A stretch of DNA of 64,000 nt from Trichobilharzia szidati (GCA_944472155.2 OX235279.1:55587564-55651563), one strand, 5' to 3'. Counted from the stretch's first letter, positions 10,931-23,864 are shown. Translations and numbers: made by a program. Notes: generated by a model not told the origin, from the letters alone.

Positions 10931-13600
10931 GACCCAAATTTATTTTCTCACCTCTTAACTCTTTATTAATTTCATGAATATCCCTATGACAAGTCCATGC
11001 GTGACCAGATAGTTCGCATTGTGTTGCGCAAATACATTAAACGATTCAGACAAATAACGTCTTCTCATTACTTTGTCTAAATATCTACTTGTGTCAAAAA
11101 TATTGACTGATGCAATCGCACATTGAAATAAATTTCCATTAATCCCTACTGTGCTAACTCGTTAATTATTATATTAGTAGTTATATACATGTATACATTC
11201 TGTTAACTATTGTTTTCTTTTCTTAGCTGAAGAAAGTGGTTTCCAGTGTCGTTGATTTTGTATTTTGTGTTGAATCACTAATAAGTGCATTCCCTATACC
11301 TCCAATGGCCATTGTATTAGTTAATAGTGACTACTAACATTATAGAATATTGTGAGCAACAGAGTTAGGGAGATTAGGGTTATGTTTGTATTGAGTAGTG
11401 CGTTTGGAAGATACATCCGCCTCTGAGTTATGTTGTCGTCGATGTGCAGTGCATTATTGTTTTCGTGATAAATTTGTTAACAGTAATTACTACCACTACC
11501 TATGTTTTGGGAGGATGGTGTATAACATAGCATACTTATGCAGTTGTCAAAGGTTAGAACTATCCGTTTGAATCGAAATAGGTGCTTAAGCAAGGGAAAA
11601 TTGGTACTTAGAAAATCAAAACATCAAATAAGTGATGAAGTTATTAACATAATCTACATAGGAAGAGTTGAAGTTATATATTTAAAATTAATAGTAATTT
11701 TTTCAAATAGTAACTTGTAGATAGTTTAGGGGATATTTTGTTTAATGGAAAAAAATGTGGGACGGTATAACTGAATGCATGGATAAGCAAAATCAACTAG
11801 CTTGTACATACGTATTTCGATGAAAAACACAATCGGGTAAAGTATGTCGAAGACAAGAGTAGAGCAGTCTCCTGAAACTACTAATTTAGCGAGTGACTTA
11901 ATTTGTCTTTGAATCAAGACTGGAAGTAAACGGCATATTGGTAGGCTAAGTGATTATCATTATTCAGTTACGTTAGAATAAGTGTATCCAAGTACTATTT
12001 CACTTATAATTCTGTCTTTTGAATAACTTAGTAACATAGCGTTTACTTCTAGTTTTTAATTACTAATTAAAGGTTGACATCCCTAGGAGTTTCTTGATAA
12101 AAAGATTAAATTGTCGTCAAAGTAAGTGAATATATTCATATCTAGGAAATACTTAGGATTGAAGTTGTTTTTTCTACTACCGAAACACCAGGTGACTCAT
12201 CAATTAGTCACAAAGTAAAACTAGATCTGCGGAGGACGGTGTGCTGATTTCTAGAGACCGTATAGTACCATTAAGGAAGAACTTTATCTATAGGTTAACA
12301 GGATTAGACGCATGATATTAATTCAAAACTAAGTAACTACGATTCGCAGCTATAGAAAACACCACGTTACAACCTATTCTTTTAATCGGGTCAATCAATG
12401 TGACGCCAGTTAAGAATAGGGAGGGAACACCACTGGTTTTAAGAAAATCCATTTGTGTCCCTTAATATTATGTACATTCCGTAATTATAGGCAAACTAGG
12501 AAACGCACCAAGTCATTACAATATACGAACAATAATTGAGCGTACAACGGAGGGTCGATTTAAAGGAATGCCTTCTCGATATGACCCACAGTTCACGTGA
12601 AGTAACACATGCCTACATCTGCAGGTGCATGTGTAAGGTATCGCATTTCGCCAGTCTCTCACCTAAATGACTCAATGGGACGCTTCCACATTGAGCAAAT
12701 GCTCAGGACATGAATTCTACTTGTACCTGCAGGAATTTTACAACACAAAGAATACCCTGCTGGGATGTGGTGCCGAGTCCCTCAATTTACTAGTAAATCA
12801 CACTTAGTATCAGTATTACCGCTTTTAGTTACAGATGTTTTGTCCGGATTCCTTGGAACCAAGTATTGTTCCCTATGAGAGTGTACTGAATAACCCTGCA
12901 GGGAGATATTGTGGCTTTGCCAAAAATCGAATAGAAGCATTCCACTTGCACAAGATATATCCAGTAATGAATACACTAATAACTCACTGCGCTCAGTCCT
13001 GCATTACTCAATGAAATTTTCCTGTTTGGAAGTTAAACATGTACAAACTTATTTTGTCATAAACTGCAAATACACACTAACATCTGAATTTCATACGCCT
13101 TCTGTCTCACTATTCCATATGATAACAGTCTGATAGTTATTTACGAATGCAGTAAAAAGTATTCAATGGATCACGAGTAGCACTTGGTACTAAGCAGAAG
13201 TATTGGCACTTAGTGAAAGTATTTTTGGGAACCAATACGACGAGGTCAGCTTTTTTCTAATATATACACACCTATCAACGCTATGGAAAGATAATGAATT
13301 GTTATCACAAGCATTGTATTTACTATGGAGGGAATGTCATTACAGACAAACTTCACAGTAACATGTACAAGTCTTGTATGTCATCGCATCAGTAATATAA
13401 GCATACTAATCGTGTTACGGCCCGAAGTGAATAATCTCAAGGCTTCATACCAACAACTTTGTGGGAGGTGGATGTATTGAAAGACCGCTTGCAGACACTA
13501 TGTGTGATGACATCTAGTAGAATGTCTACGAAGTCTGACAACCTGCAATGAGGAAGACAAAAATGAAACAATTAGGAGACACATAACGCATAAGATAAGT
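10931..13600. other. Non-coding, no gene recognised
   Basis: AT-rich sequence without recognisable domains. A stretch near 11,230-11,300 (TGATTTTGTATTTTGTGTTGAATCACTAATAAGTGCATT in two pieces) resembles about 20,005-20,075 and is probably part of an old dispersed repeat. Small open frames look random. Confidence 0.45.
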
Positions 13601-13611
13601 ACTTTTGATAT

Positions 13612-13705
13612 AGGCATAAAACTTGGGCACTGTGGTAGAGTATAAATCCACTATGGATAAGACATTATTTTGATAAATCACACGGTGTCGTACAGTAATA
13701 TTAAC
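13612..13705 (+). repeat. Short dispersed repeat, copy 1 (family with CACTGTGGTAGAGTATAA)
   Basis: About 95 bases running from a GATATAGGCATAAAACTTGGG block through CACTGTGGTAGAG and TTATTTTGATAA to CAGTAATATTA. Two other copies lie at 14,258-14,346 (plus) and 52,600-52,700 (minus). The GTGGTAGAG block is reminiscent of a tRNA A box but no matching B box is close, so SINE status is unproven. Confidence 0.7.
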
Positions 13706-13739
13706 TGACGACTTTTCGAGCACAAATTATTGCTCATGA

Positions 13740-13935
13740 TTGTTAATGCGAAGACAATATTTCTATATTTCTTTATGTGCTCCATTGAGCGACTAACTAT
13801 CAGAATGTGCTCACTAACTGATGTCAGAGAGGAGAGCAACCATGTAATTTCACTATAAATCAAATTCATGTAATTTAAATAATACTTATCCATGCCTGTA
13901 CAATTGGTGTGTCCTACAAAGATAGGAAATATATA
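13740..13935. repeat. Dispersed repeat shared with 27.1-27.3 kb, copy 1
   Basis: Matches 27,136-27,330 in the same orientation, with blocks GAAGACAATATTTCTATATT, TGTGCTCCA, and ATACTTATCCATGCCTGTAC. No protein-coding signal; short frames in both copies are chance. Family unknown. Confidence 0.75.
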
Positions 13936-14257
13936 TTATATCAAGTCACTCACAACTTTTTACTTCTTTTACATACATAATCATTTTAGTTAAGTCTGCT
14001 ACAGGCATAAAAAATCACTCATCTCATTCATTTCTATGCACACTATTTCTTATATCCGTTTTACTGAATTTTGGTTCATGGTTTATTCTTCTCTGCACTT
14101 TAGCTGGGTAATTAAAGGAATTGGGAAATTCATAGAGTACTTAGGAAACGGCATTAATAATTGTTTAAGCCAATTAACGCTGTAGTGCGTTGTGACACTA
14201 GGCAGCTGCGGCAACAAATGCTGACTAACTGAGCTTTAACACACAGCTGACATATAA

Positions 14258-14430
14258 CACTTGAGCAGCGTGGTAGAGTATAACTCCATTTTGGATTAGA
14301 TTTTATTTTGATTAACCACACAGTGTTATACAGTAATATTACAGTTATTAATACTCTATGGTACTGCGTGTTTTAACACACAACTCAGCACAGAAGTGCA
14401 GCAGTTCGATTTGTTACATTCCACACTTGA
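14258..14430 (+). repeat. Short dispersed repeat, copy 2, with adjoining repeat fragment
   Basis: 14,258-14,346 matches the repeat at 13,612-13,705 (GTGGTAGAGTATAA, TTATTTTGATTAA, CAGTAATATTA). About 40 bases further, GAAGTGCAGCAGTTCGATTTG resembles the block at 1,072-1,090. The two parts may be the head and tail of one element, since the second carries a GTTCGA core like a pol III B box; this is inference. Confidence 0.55.
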
Positions 14431-14870
14431 AAAATATTATATTTAGTTGGTAATAAGCAAAAAATGTTTCCTCAGGTGTGTTTCGACTTAACATTTAGGG
14501 ACTGACACTATCCCGCATACTCAAGGTCACTGTAAGAATTCGGCACCAGAAGGTCACTTCCGTCCATTTTAGTCGCCTTTGTTGAATCGGTGTTCCTTAA
14601 CACTTCGTTTACACATTGGCTTTTACGTCTATCCTACAGTTATTCAAAACTTATCTTGATGCGCATTGTCCATAAATGTTGCGTTTCACCTCATTTTTGT
14701 TTCCGTTGCTGTTAAAATTAGTTATTTCGTTTGTTTCGTAAGTGTTTACTACCAGTTCAGTTCATCCATCATATGCATGTGGACATGTTTGGGTAGCAGA
14801 AACTGTTGTTTCTAGTTCATGTCTTGGTTGCCGTCATTGTTGCTGGCTCAATTGGTTACTTATTGTGTAG

Positions 14871-15050
14871 GAATATGAAAAAACCAATGTCATTCACATT
14901 CAAGTGTACCCCATGCAACAGTCTTCTAGTCAATCTGATGAAGACAGCGCAATCAGAGTTGATATTAGCAAGGTTTTCCAAGAGCATATTTAACCTGGAG
15001 AATATAAAACCTTGTTCAAAGATGAAAAGGCTTTGAAGCTTTTCGAGAAG
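14871..15050 (+). other. Candidate exon (doubtful), upstream member of a pair
   Basis: An AG acceptor at 14,869-14,870 and a GTGAGT donor at 15,051 bound exactly 60 codons. The reading is acidic and hydrophilic (SSSQSDEDSAIRVDISKVF, then YKTLFKDEKALKLFEK) and looks non-random, but a TAA interrupts it at codon 41. Just upstream, an ATG at 14,819 opens a short hydrophobic frame (MSWLPSLLLAQLV) that resembles a signal peptide but is in another frame. No known family recognised. It could be a decayed exon, or chance. Confidence 0.2.
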
Positions 15051-15162
15051 GTGAGTATACCGTCAGTTAACAAACATCCGATATATTGTGAGAGAAACCA
15101 AATTAAACAAGGTTGATCCACGTGAGAAAAGTGTATCTGTTGTTCTTGTATGTATTTTTCAG

Positions 15163-15201
15163 AACAAAAGGCAACTGGAAAGCAATCAGAAACCTCCAAA
15201 G
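15163..15201 (+). other. Candidate 39-base micro-exon (doubtful)
   Basis: Lies between a TTTTTCAG acceptor and a GTTAAG donor, is 13 codons long and keeps the phase-0 frame of the preceding candidate exon (NKRQLESNQKPPK). Small, symmetric exons are typical of schistosome micro-exon genes, but the signal here is weak and unsupported by homology. Confidence 0.2.
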
Positions 15202-17260
15202 GTTAAGTGTTAAATATGTTTAGTAATGCCTAATATACTAGATCCAAATACACGAACTACGACTGCCTGTAGTAAATCCAGTGTTGACAACCATGCAATA
15301 TGTTGCAAAACGATTTAAAAAGAGGTGAGTGTAAGAACTATCCCAGTTAGAGGTATGACTTTAACTGGCGAGAATTACGTTCCGGGTTGTGGTCTAGAAT
15401 GGGTGGTTTTCTCGAAATCACAACAAGCTGAGGAGATGATTATTATTCGAGGTGAAAACATTGGCTGAGTACAAAATTGTTGCATTTCAAATAATGAAAC
15501 TCCTATATTCTTGTATGTTTGTAATTTCTCTGTGGCTATAAATACGGATGTTCATGATTTTTAAGAAAACTTTAAATAAATTTTCCTTCAACCAATGGTC
15601 TTCTTTTTCTGGGCGAAACATCTGTTGATGCGATTAGACAATTAGATAACATGTTCTGTGATTGGGAATCGTAGTCGTTGTGTTTCAGATTAATTTCGCG
15701 CATCTGACTGTTATAACCCTATGGATATAGCTTTTCCTCCATGGTGCATTATGAAATCTAGAAATCATAAGCACACTGTCTTCGGTAAATTTATTTTTAC
15801 TCTTTTAGTGACTGTATATAATGAGTCACTTGAAGTGGAAGGATGAATACCTCTAAAGGTTTTCGTGGAGATTAGTGTATATTTACTTTTATCGAACAGG
15901 AGACTATATTTTTACCAAGAAAGTTATCGGAATTTCCGCTTTTACTTTGTTATTCAAAGATAACGTCAAGTTGCTCACTAAGGTACTAGCTATAGGAGAT
16001 TATTTTCAGCGGAAACCATTCTAAGGTAGCTACGTGGCTTTAGGTAATGCGTCATATAAGTAAGTAGCGTACGTTGATTGTGTCTAAATATATTCAGCGT
16101 TGTATAACTGGTCAAATCGTAGTTCTCACATACTAGTTAGTCTTATAAATAGTGAATGGACCGTACAGACGTTTCCTTTGACTTGAATACCTAGCTCATA
16201 AGCATTATGCCTGCACGTGGTATACATTTAGGGCTGGTACGCTGTGTGATGAGTTCTGTTAAACATAGTACTATCATGATTAAAGCAAAAAGAACAGGTG
16301 AAGCACGATAAGGTGGCGTCATTTAAGTCTGATAATGATAATCTACTTTAATTCCAATAAAGAATGGAATTCTCAGCATTTGTCACCATATTGCATCTGA
16401 ATTACTCAAGCTATAAATTAACCACAGGAATTTGTCCACAGTTAGGTTGTTAAGTCAGAAATATTCGAGAGAGGATTATAAATATAAGAATAATAACAGT
16501 AAAGTTTGGTAGGATGACGGTGGGGAGAATGGTTTATTTACTAGTGCAAAGGAGGTTAGTTAGTTCCTCCCTGACACTATTTTCATCACAGAAAATACAT
16601 GCCAGTTAGGTCACCCGCATACTTAACAAATTTAGGTATGCAGCTGTTGATCATAGATATGATGGATACTAGATAACATCACATGATTCAACAGCATATT
16701 AGAAATAAATAAAAATTGATTCTTAGCTCATCGCCAAGTAAGCAGTCTATTTGATGTCACAGCATATAAACAGATTAATGAAGTAGCTATCAACCCTAAT
16801 TTACTACACTTATTTGTACTACATACTTGGCGTTTAGCAGTATACAGACTTGCAACTAGCTAGACAAGGCGACTTTAACGTATCGAACAGTACAGAATTA
16901 TTATTCAACTTGCTAAATACTACTTGGCTTTAACAATGTATAGAAATCCTATAAGTGACTAAAATAACAGTCTCATAAGACTATAGTAAATCTCTACTCC
17001 GCTAACTAAACTTAGCGTTTATTATTCCGAATTCACACATTACATAAGCACATATTATATCAATGTATTAAGCAAGTCCGAAAGGAACAGAAATTAATAG
17101 AATATTAAAGATTTCATTAATTTTCAAAAGAAAATTCTGATGAAGGACATTAGCGTTAGTTTGACCGAATGATATTTCCGCTGATTTCATTCAACCACCT
17201 CCATATACCTGAAATATGAAGCACAATATGAAGTTATGAAAGATCATTTTTTATATTGGT
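15202..17260. other. Non-coding, no gene recognised
   Basis: AT-rich; no domain, RNA gene or clear repeat seen. Could be intron or intergenic sequence. Confidence 0.45.
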
Positions 17261-17264
17261 GTCA

Positions 17265-17430
17265 GTGGAAGTGAACATTGAACGTTTGTTTTATTGGAAC
17301 TGGCAACCATTGGCGGGCAATTGAAGGCGCGAATGGAACGATCGCTTGCAAGTTGAAGGAAGACTGGATTTAAATACGAATAAAAGTACTTTATAACTTC
17401 ATTTGTACTTAACATTTGTTTGCAGACTTT
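17265..17430. repeat. Dispersed repeat shared with 20.2-20.4 kb, copy 1
   Basis: Aligns with 20,247-20,402 through GTGAACATTGAA or GCTGAACATTGAA, GAACTGGC, CACTGGCGG-like and TTATTTGCAGAC-like blocks in the same order and orientation. Strongly diverged copies of an unidentified element. Confidence 0.55.
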
Positions 17431-19640
17431 GTAGTTTTCTTCACTTTAATTGCCAAACAATATAATTTCGTTCAGGGAATACTGGTGTTTTGGATTTAAA
17501 GTTGAAGGAAATACATAGTGTTTATCGGTTCAATCGCTTAAGTCTTCATTACAATAGGAACTTAGGGCTAAGTTCCTTGACAATTGGTATAGAAAATGAA
17601 CACACTGATTCTGTTAATACTAAACAAAGTTCTTATGCAAATAAAATTATTTGTAGTCCACAGCTGGTATTTGTATTCACGCTGTATGCATAAATAGACC
17701 TCATATATTTTTTCAAGATAATCTCTAAACACCTATACTGTCTAACCAAGATTACTTGCAGATCAACTTCACCCTAAATACGTTTACATTAAAGGAAGCA
17801 TTGCAAATGTGTAACTTAGAAATGAATTGACAATCTCAGTAATGTCTAGTGAGAATGGTTTTGTGGATCCTACCGAAATTGCATTCTCACATTTAGGAAA
17901 CTACAGCTATCAAATATAAGCTGAACGTGCCTCAACTCTAAGCAGCTATGCCCAGTGTTAACAGCAAAGAGTATTACTTAAAATATTGTAAGACACACAT
18001 ACCCGTTGTGTTGATGAGGACAAGAATGTCATATAATGTAACCTAGACATTCAATCGTGACTCTGCATCTGTACCGTTTCATGTAAATGGAAATTTCAGT
18101 AGGTATTCATCTCCACTACTGATGATCAAAAACACTGCGGCACTAAGTTTATACATCTCTCCCCAGCACCACACGTTTGACCCCATTATTCCTCACCATA
18201 TTATACTGCTTAACACAGAAGATACCTCACAGACACCTACGATCAAACACCAGTAGTATTTTCACATTTCCCAAATTCATTGGTCACAACCTAGTTGGAC
18301 AATATCATCAGTGTACTCTAAGTTGACGAGACTGTTCCCTGATAAGTCCCTAAAGTCAATGATAGAATATTCTTTCAATACATGCATGATGAAACTGAAC
18401 TAAAGTAAGGATGACACTTGTAGATATGAGCCTTATATCACATCATTCTTGGAAATATAAATCCTCTCATAGTTTAGCATCAGTACTAAGTGAATAGAAT
18501 GCAATCTGTAGAATTCATGAAATTCACAAAATGGCATTGTCCTCTCAAAAACCCAGTTAGTGTTTCCTCAGTAAAGTGAAAAGTGGGCATTGTGGTTGTG
18601 TAAACTCAACAGATTGTGAACTTCTGCCGATGAAAATGACAACAATTCTAGGAATCGCAAGTTATAATTGTAGCTTAATTGCAACATTCAGCAATTGTTA
18701 AATTACCACTTGACGAGCCTAACATCTTTACAGGAAGTGCATAGGATTTAGTAAAACATGTACGCTTTTGATTTCAAAATGAAGTCTCCCTGCCGAGCGT
18801 ATTACGGTAAAAGCCTACACAGTTCACAAATTAGCTAATAACACTGAAGTGGAAAGACTTCCACTTGTCCTTGCTGAACTTAACATGGAGAGTCGTGTGA
18901 GGTGATTCCAGGCTCATTTATGCAGAAGAGAGGGCAAGGCATTCATAATCTCTTGCTTCATGTGGAATTGCAATGCGGAATTGCAATACAGTAGTATTTA
19001 TATGAACAAACTGAAAAATGAAGTTTTCCTCACCTTCGAAACAACTTGTCTTTATTCCTATTAAGGTAATAAGTTTCTTTCACATATAAGCCTAAGTTAT
19101 TTCTATGAAATTGGAATATTGTAGCAAATGAATCTTCCCTCAAAATAAAGGCCAGTTGAAACACAAGTTCACAACAATGGTAGATATTATGATCACAGTG
19201 CTAATGCCTTTTGTCTTGAAATGATAAGCTGACTGTTATTAGTGCATGAAAACTAAAATTAACGCTGAAATTGAGATGTGAATACCAACAACTACCAAAC
19301 CAATGAAGACAATAGCGTCTCAATAAACGGGCTGAACATATCAGTAGGATTCCATGAAAATTCGAAAATAAACGTTTAAATTTTGAACTTTCTGCCTCAT
19401 TTAATCCATCACAATCAGTATCAAGCCACATTTCCTGATTCAAATGCTACAAATGTAACGCAGTTAAAGTACATTATTCCGCCAATAAAATGTGAGTCAG
19501 AAGTGTTTTTTAATGCGAAATTTCATTTAATTTGCACATAAAAACAAAACTTGTTACTAAGCCTACATAGCAACAGATATAGACACTACAATTATCGGGG
19601 ATATGCAATAAAATCACTCTAGTTGTATTATTCACCATTC
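17431..19640. other. Non-coding, no gene recognised
   Basis: AT-rich with only short random-looking frames. No feature can be supported. Confidence 0.45.
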
Positions 19641-19831
19641 CGTGCGTCGGTGGCACAGTGGTTAGGACTCTCACCGACCATGCACATGGTCCAGGGTTCG
19701 ATCCCCTGCCGGCGCACACCCGATATCTATGGTCGGCCTGAATTTGGGCTACCGATATACATGCTGAAAATTCCACACTTGTACTGAAAATACGGTGTGT
19801 AATCAAGCTGTAAATCAAAAATAAAATAAAA
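19641..19831 (+). mobile_element. tRNA-derived SINE, copy 1 (best preserved)
   Basis: The head carries a pol III A box (TGGCACAGTGG, 19,651-19,661) and a B box (GGTTCGATCCC, 19,695-19,705) spaced as in a tRNA gene. A conserved non-tRNA body follows (GTCGGCCTGAATTTGGGCTACCGATAT in part, then TGCTGAAAATTCCA and TACGGTGTGTAATCAAGC), ending in an A-rich AAATAAAATAAAA tail. It lacks a foldable acceptor stem and has no tRNA 3' end, so it is a SINE rather than a tRNA gene. Related copies are at 20.7, 22.6 and 27.7 kb. Confidence 0.85.
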
Positions 19832-20246
19832 TGTGAAGTGACTTAAAGACACATTATAATTGCTTCTAGTGATGTTTCTTTGCACTTCAGTGGATTAGGC
19901 ATCGGCATGTTAAGGTAGGCTATTTTATTTTGTTATTTATCCTCACTTTCTTTGTTCTCACCCTATCCTTTTTCCCAGAAAATAGCTGATTTTTGTGCAT
20001 TCATGGCGATCGGTGCAGTGTTATTGACTCGGTATTACGTGTTGATTCATTAATAAATGTATTCTTTAGTATTCGTTTGAATACTCTTCATGATTAGATT
20101 GAATATCAGCCATAACACAAGTTGTGAGGTGAGGAGCATATGATGTTATCTTTGAATCATTAATCAAAATTCGATACCAGGAGAAGTTTACTGACAGAAG
20201 TCTATTTTGTCACCAAACATAGTAAATATGTCCACATTTCAATGTT

Positions 20247-20415
20247 GCTGAACATTGAATAGTTTGTTCACTCGAACTGGCCTCCACTGGCGGATGGCGA
20301 GAGGGCTACCATTGCTTAATCGTGTACTGGTTGGCAGAAGATTGGAGAAATACGATCAGAATTATTGTTATACATTATATCACAGTTTATTTGCAGACCT
20401 TGGAACTGGTTAACC
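20247..20415. repeat. Dispersed repeat shared with 17.3 kb, copy 2
   Basis: Second diverged member of the pair described at 17,265-17,430; the best preserved blocks are GAACATTGAA, GAACTGGC and TTTATTTGCAGACCTTG. Confidence 0.55.
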
Positions 20416-20742
20416 ATTGTAAATATGTTTCAATGTTGCTTGAAGAATAAGTAATCTTTTGCCCAACCGTTTCCTATTGTTCTGTGCGTATTAAGCTTAG
20501 TCTTCTGAAATCCGCAGTAAGTCTAGAATCTCTGCGACCTGTGGATTTTACACATTTGACTTACGGGACTTCGCAATCTATGGTTCGTGGATAGCTAGTA
20601 GTTCCGTGGAACTATCATGAAACGATATATCCATTTAATAATTATCACAGGTTGAATATGAACTTTAACTCAATTAACATCGGCTTCATGACGAATAATG
20701 ACAATACGAACATTAATAATTATAATAACAGCGTTCATAATG

Positions 20743-20911
20743 ACAGCGTCGTTGGCACAGCGGTAAGAAGGCTTGTTGACCAAGCCTATTGTCCGGCGTC
20801 CAATCCCCGGTCGACGCACACCTGATATCAGCGGTCGGCCTGTTATTTTGGGCTACCGATATCACCTTCTAAAAATTCCATAGTTGTGTAATCAAACTAC
20901 AATAAAAAGGT
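20743..20911 (+). mobile_element. tRNA-derived SINE, copy 2
   Basis: Same family as 19,641-19,831. The A box (TTGGCACAGCGG) is recognisable, the B box has drifted (CCAATCCCC in place of GGTTCGATCCC), and the body blocks GGTCGGCCTG, GGGCTACCGATAT and GTGTAATCAAACTAC are kept. Ends in AATAAAAAGG. Older than copy 1. Confidence 0.8.
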
Positions 20912-21420
20912 ATTATTATCGCAACGACTACATTGTCAATTTAAACATACGGCGACTGGTAATACAACCATATCAGTGAATTCTGTCACCTAATTTTAGA
21001 AAGGAGGTGTTTACTTACTTCTGTTATATCGCAGCAGTGATAAAACTCACTAGTTTATTCCAAATGAACTCAGGAATAATCTTGAACGTTAATGGAGGCG
21101 TAGTGTATTTCGATTACAATCATGAAGCCTACATGTATTACATCACTTACTGTGGTGTCTGATGCCTGCTTTCTGATCTTCGTAACGAGGATAGACAGTA
21201 AATTGATGCTTATATGCTGCGTCAACAGTGCCGTTTACATCATGATCAATTTGGCTGCTGTATATTTAACACCTAGGACCACGTCATTGCACTCGAACCC
21301 TGATGTATGGACATACAGTCATTCATACAATCTTACGGTGCTGACGCAAAAATGGAACTAGGTTATGGTGATATTTTAAGCCAGTTTGCGTTATCCCGTG
21401 AATTATTCATGATATTGCTA
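20912..21420. other. Non-coding, no gene recognised
   Basis: No supported feature; possibly decayed 5' sequence of the CR1-like element that follows. Confidence 0.4.
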
Positions 21421-21479
21421 ATTAATACACGTCTCTAATCAGTAAGATATCTGAACTAAGGACATTATTATGCTCATCC

Positions 21480-22390
21480 TCTAAACTTGATGTGCATATA
21501 GGTATTGATGATTACACTGTACACTGTGCAAATAGAGTTTGCAAGCGAGGTGAAGGATGTCTCATTATATACGTAACTCATTCATAGTCAGTAAGGTGGA
21601 AGATGAAATACTGAACGAGGTACCTGATTCACTCTGCATCGCCCTACATGGAGGTAGGCTATGTCTATCGAGCACCATGCTCAACCAAAGAAACTGATGC
21701 GTTATTAGCTAAATCGTTTGCACACGCCTCCTCGTTTGGTACTAATTATAAAACAATTGCGGGGGACTACAATCTTCCAGACGTCAGCTGATTGATTAGT
21801 TCCGGCCCCCAACGCTTCGACGAGTAACTTGCCACTACCGATTGTTATGGATGGCAACAACACGTCCAGACACCTACCCGTGGTGGCAACATGTTGAACC
21901 TTGTGTTTTTTCATGACACGATCCCAGTCTCCACCTATGTTGATAACAGATTATCCAATAGTGACCAAGGAATGGTACTCTGCTCTATGCATTTTTCATT
22001 ACTTAATACAGGAAAAGAAACAAGACTCTGGGAGCATGATAAGTCGTAGCTACAAACATAGGGACTGGAGATTAGTTCAAGAACTCATTCGACTCTGTCA
22101 ATGTGATGACTATTTCACCAATAACTCCCTGGAGTCTGTAGTGTCCATCCTTTACAGGAATGTTACCCTTTGTGTAGATACAGTCACTCCTAAGAAGGTA
22201 GTGAAATTGAGTAGACACCAAGCTGAATACATTCCAAGGGCATACCGCAATAATTTAAGGAAGTTGATGGAAGAGTAGTATTCCACTAAGAATATATCAG
22301 TGCTGCACTCAATCCGCGAGTCTCTTGAATCTATCAAGCGCCTACGCTTTCCAAAGGACCACGACGAAGAGTTAAGAACAATTAAAACTA
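21480..22390 (+). pseudogene. CR1/jockey-like retrotransposon, endonuclease domain and linker
   Basis: Plus-strand frames read CKRGEGCLIIYV, then YVYRAPCSTKETDALL, then IAGDYNLPDVS and GNMLNLVF with DNRLSNSDQGMVLC. These are the APE-type endonuclease motifs of non-LTR elements: the YRxP motif, GDFNxPxI/V with its catalytic Asp, the LDLVF-like motif, and SDH, here changed to SDQ. The linker follows (SYKHRDWRLVQELI and SRHQAEYIPRAYRNNLRKL to 22,278). Stops and frameshifts are present, for example after DVS. The matching reverse transcriptase probably lies at 24.7-26.4 kb, separated by later insertions. Confidence 0.75.
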
Positions 22391-22439
22391 ACTACATAGT
22401 TTATAAAACCTCGCCTAGATTACTAGCTTGCTAGTTTTC

Positions 22440-23864
22440 TCGCCGAATTTTTCTAGCAGAATTCCGGCCAGAACAAGTTGGATTCAGGAAAGTCAAATCA
22501 TGTTCAGACCAAATTGCAACTCTACGCATCAGCATCGAACAAAGCATGGAATGGCAATCAAACCTCTACCTCAACTTTATAGACTTTGAGAGGGCCTTCG
22601 ACAGCGTTGACCGCGTCGGTATCACAGAGGTTAGGACTCCCGCCGATCATGCACATGGTCCGGGGTTCGATCTCCTGACGACGCACACCCGATATATATG
22701 GTCGGCCTGAATTTGGGCTACCGATATCCATGCTGAAAATGCCATACTTGTACTGAAAATACGGTGTGGCATCAAGCTGTAATCAAAACAATATTTAAAA
22801 AATTGGAAAATACTCGAGTACTACGGCGTACACAAATATTCATCAACCTTATTCAACAGCTGTACGACAACGGCACATGTCAAGTGATCCACAACGGGGA
22901 ACTCAGTGAGGCGTTTGGAGTAAACACAGGAGTCAGACAAGGGTGCTTATTATCACCAATGATATTCCTAATTGTGGTGGACTGGATTACGCGTCCGACA
23001 GTGGGAAACGAGAAGACAGGGATATCCTGGACCGACGTAAAGAACCTAGAAGACCTGGATTTCGCGGATGATTTGTGTTTGATGTCACACAAAATCGAAG
23101 ACTTACAAGCGAAAACTGACAAACTGGTCGAAGAAACAGCAAAGACAGGACTCCAGGTAAACATAGACAAGACGGAGGTTATGAAAATAACCAACCAACA
23201 ACAACAACAACAGCAACATCCAGCGCCAATCACCATCAACGGGAGGGATTTGAAAGAGGTTACTTCATTCACTTATCTAGGGGACATTGTCTCAACTACA
23301 GGAGGAATGGACGAGGATGTCAAATCGAGAATCGAGAAGGCGAGACACACATTCATCAACCTGAAACCAATCAGGAAATCTTCGTCACTCAGCATCAACA
23401 ACAAAATTCGGACTTCCAATACAAACGTCAGGTCAGTTCTCCTATACGGATCAGAAACTTGGCGGGTCACAAAGAATATTTCCAACAGGTTGCAGACCTT
23501 TATCAACAACTGTCTTCGTTCTATACTGAAGATCAGATGGCCGGAAAGAATCACCAACAAGAGACTATGGGAACAAACAAGACAAGAACCAATCGCCCAA
23601 CAAATATGCAGGGGAAAGTGGAGATGGATTGGACACTCGCTGAGGAGGCCGCTGGGTTACATCGCGCGTCAGGCCCTCGAGTGGAATCGGAAAGGGAAGC
23701 AGCAAGTGGGACGTTCAAGGGTGACATGGAGGAGATCGTGTGAAGAAGAGTTGGAACAATATGGACTAACATGGATGCAGGTGAAAAGTACTGCAGAAGA
23801 CAGAAGCAAATGGAGACGTGCAGTTGAAGCCCTATGTTCCACTAGGAACCAAAAGGAGCAATAA
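22440..23864 (+). pseudogene. RTE-clade reverse transcriptase ORF, split by a SINE
   Basis: The first part (22,455-22,611) reads EQVGFRKVKSCSDQIATLR and FIDFERAFDSVDR, the palm motif with the first catalytic Asp. It is then broken by a SINE (22,613-22,789). The frame resumes and stays open for over 350 codons: GVRQGCLLSPMIF, DLDFADDLCLM (catalytic FADD), VNIDKTEVMKI, SFTYLGDIVSTTGG, SVLLYGSETWRVTK and GHSLRRP, ending at a stop at 23,862-23,864. A CAA run encodes eight Gln. Downstream protein is intact, but the endonuclease half is missing here; a comparable endonuclease remnant lies at 52-53.5 kb. The SINE and the 5' truncation make it non-functional as an element. Confidence 0.9.
22613..22789 (+). 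mobile_element. tRNA-derived SINE, copy 3, inserted in the RTE ORF
   Basis: Begins GCGTCGGT directly after the codons for FDSVDR and ends near AAGCTGTAATCAAAAC. B box GGGTTCGATCT and body blocks GGTCGGCCTGAATTTGGG and TACTGAAAATACGGTGTG match copy 1 closely. The insertion removed or replaced the short segment that normally follows the VDR motif, so a small deletion accompanied it or followed it. It must be younger than the RTE copy. Confidence 0.85.

Noticed and set aside
19641..19715. Possible tRNA gene with good A and B boxes
   Set aside because: No acceptor stem closes around it, several related copies share a long non-tRNA body and an A-rich tail, so it is a SINE.
22880..23272. Minus frame with a run of Cys
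   Set aside because: Antisense of the Gln run in the RTE reverse transcriptase.
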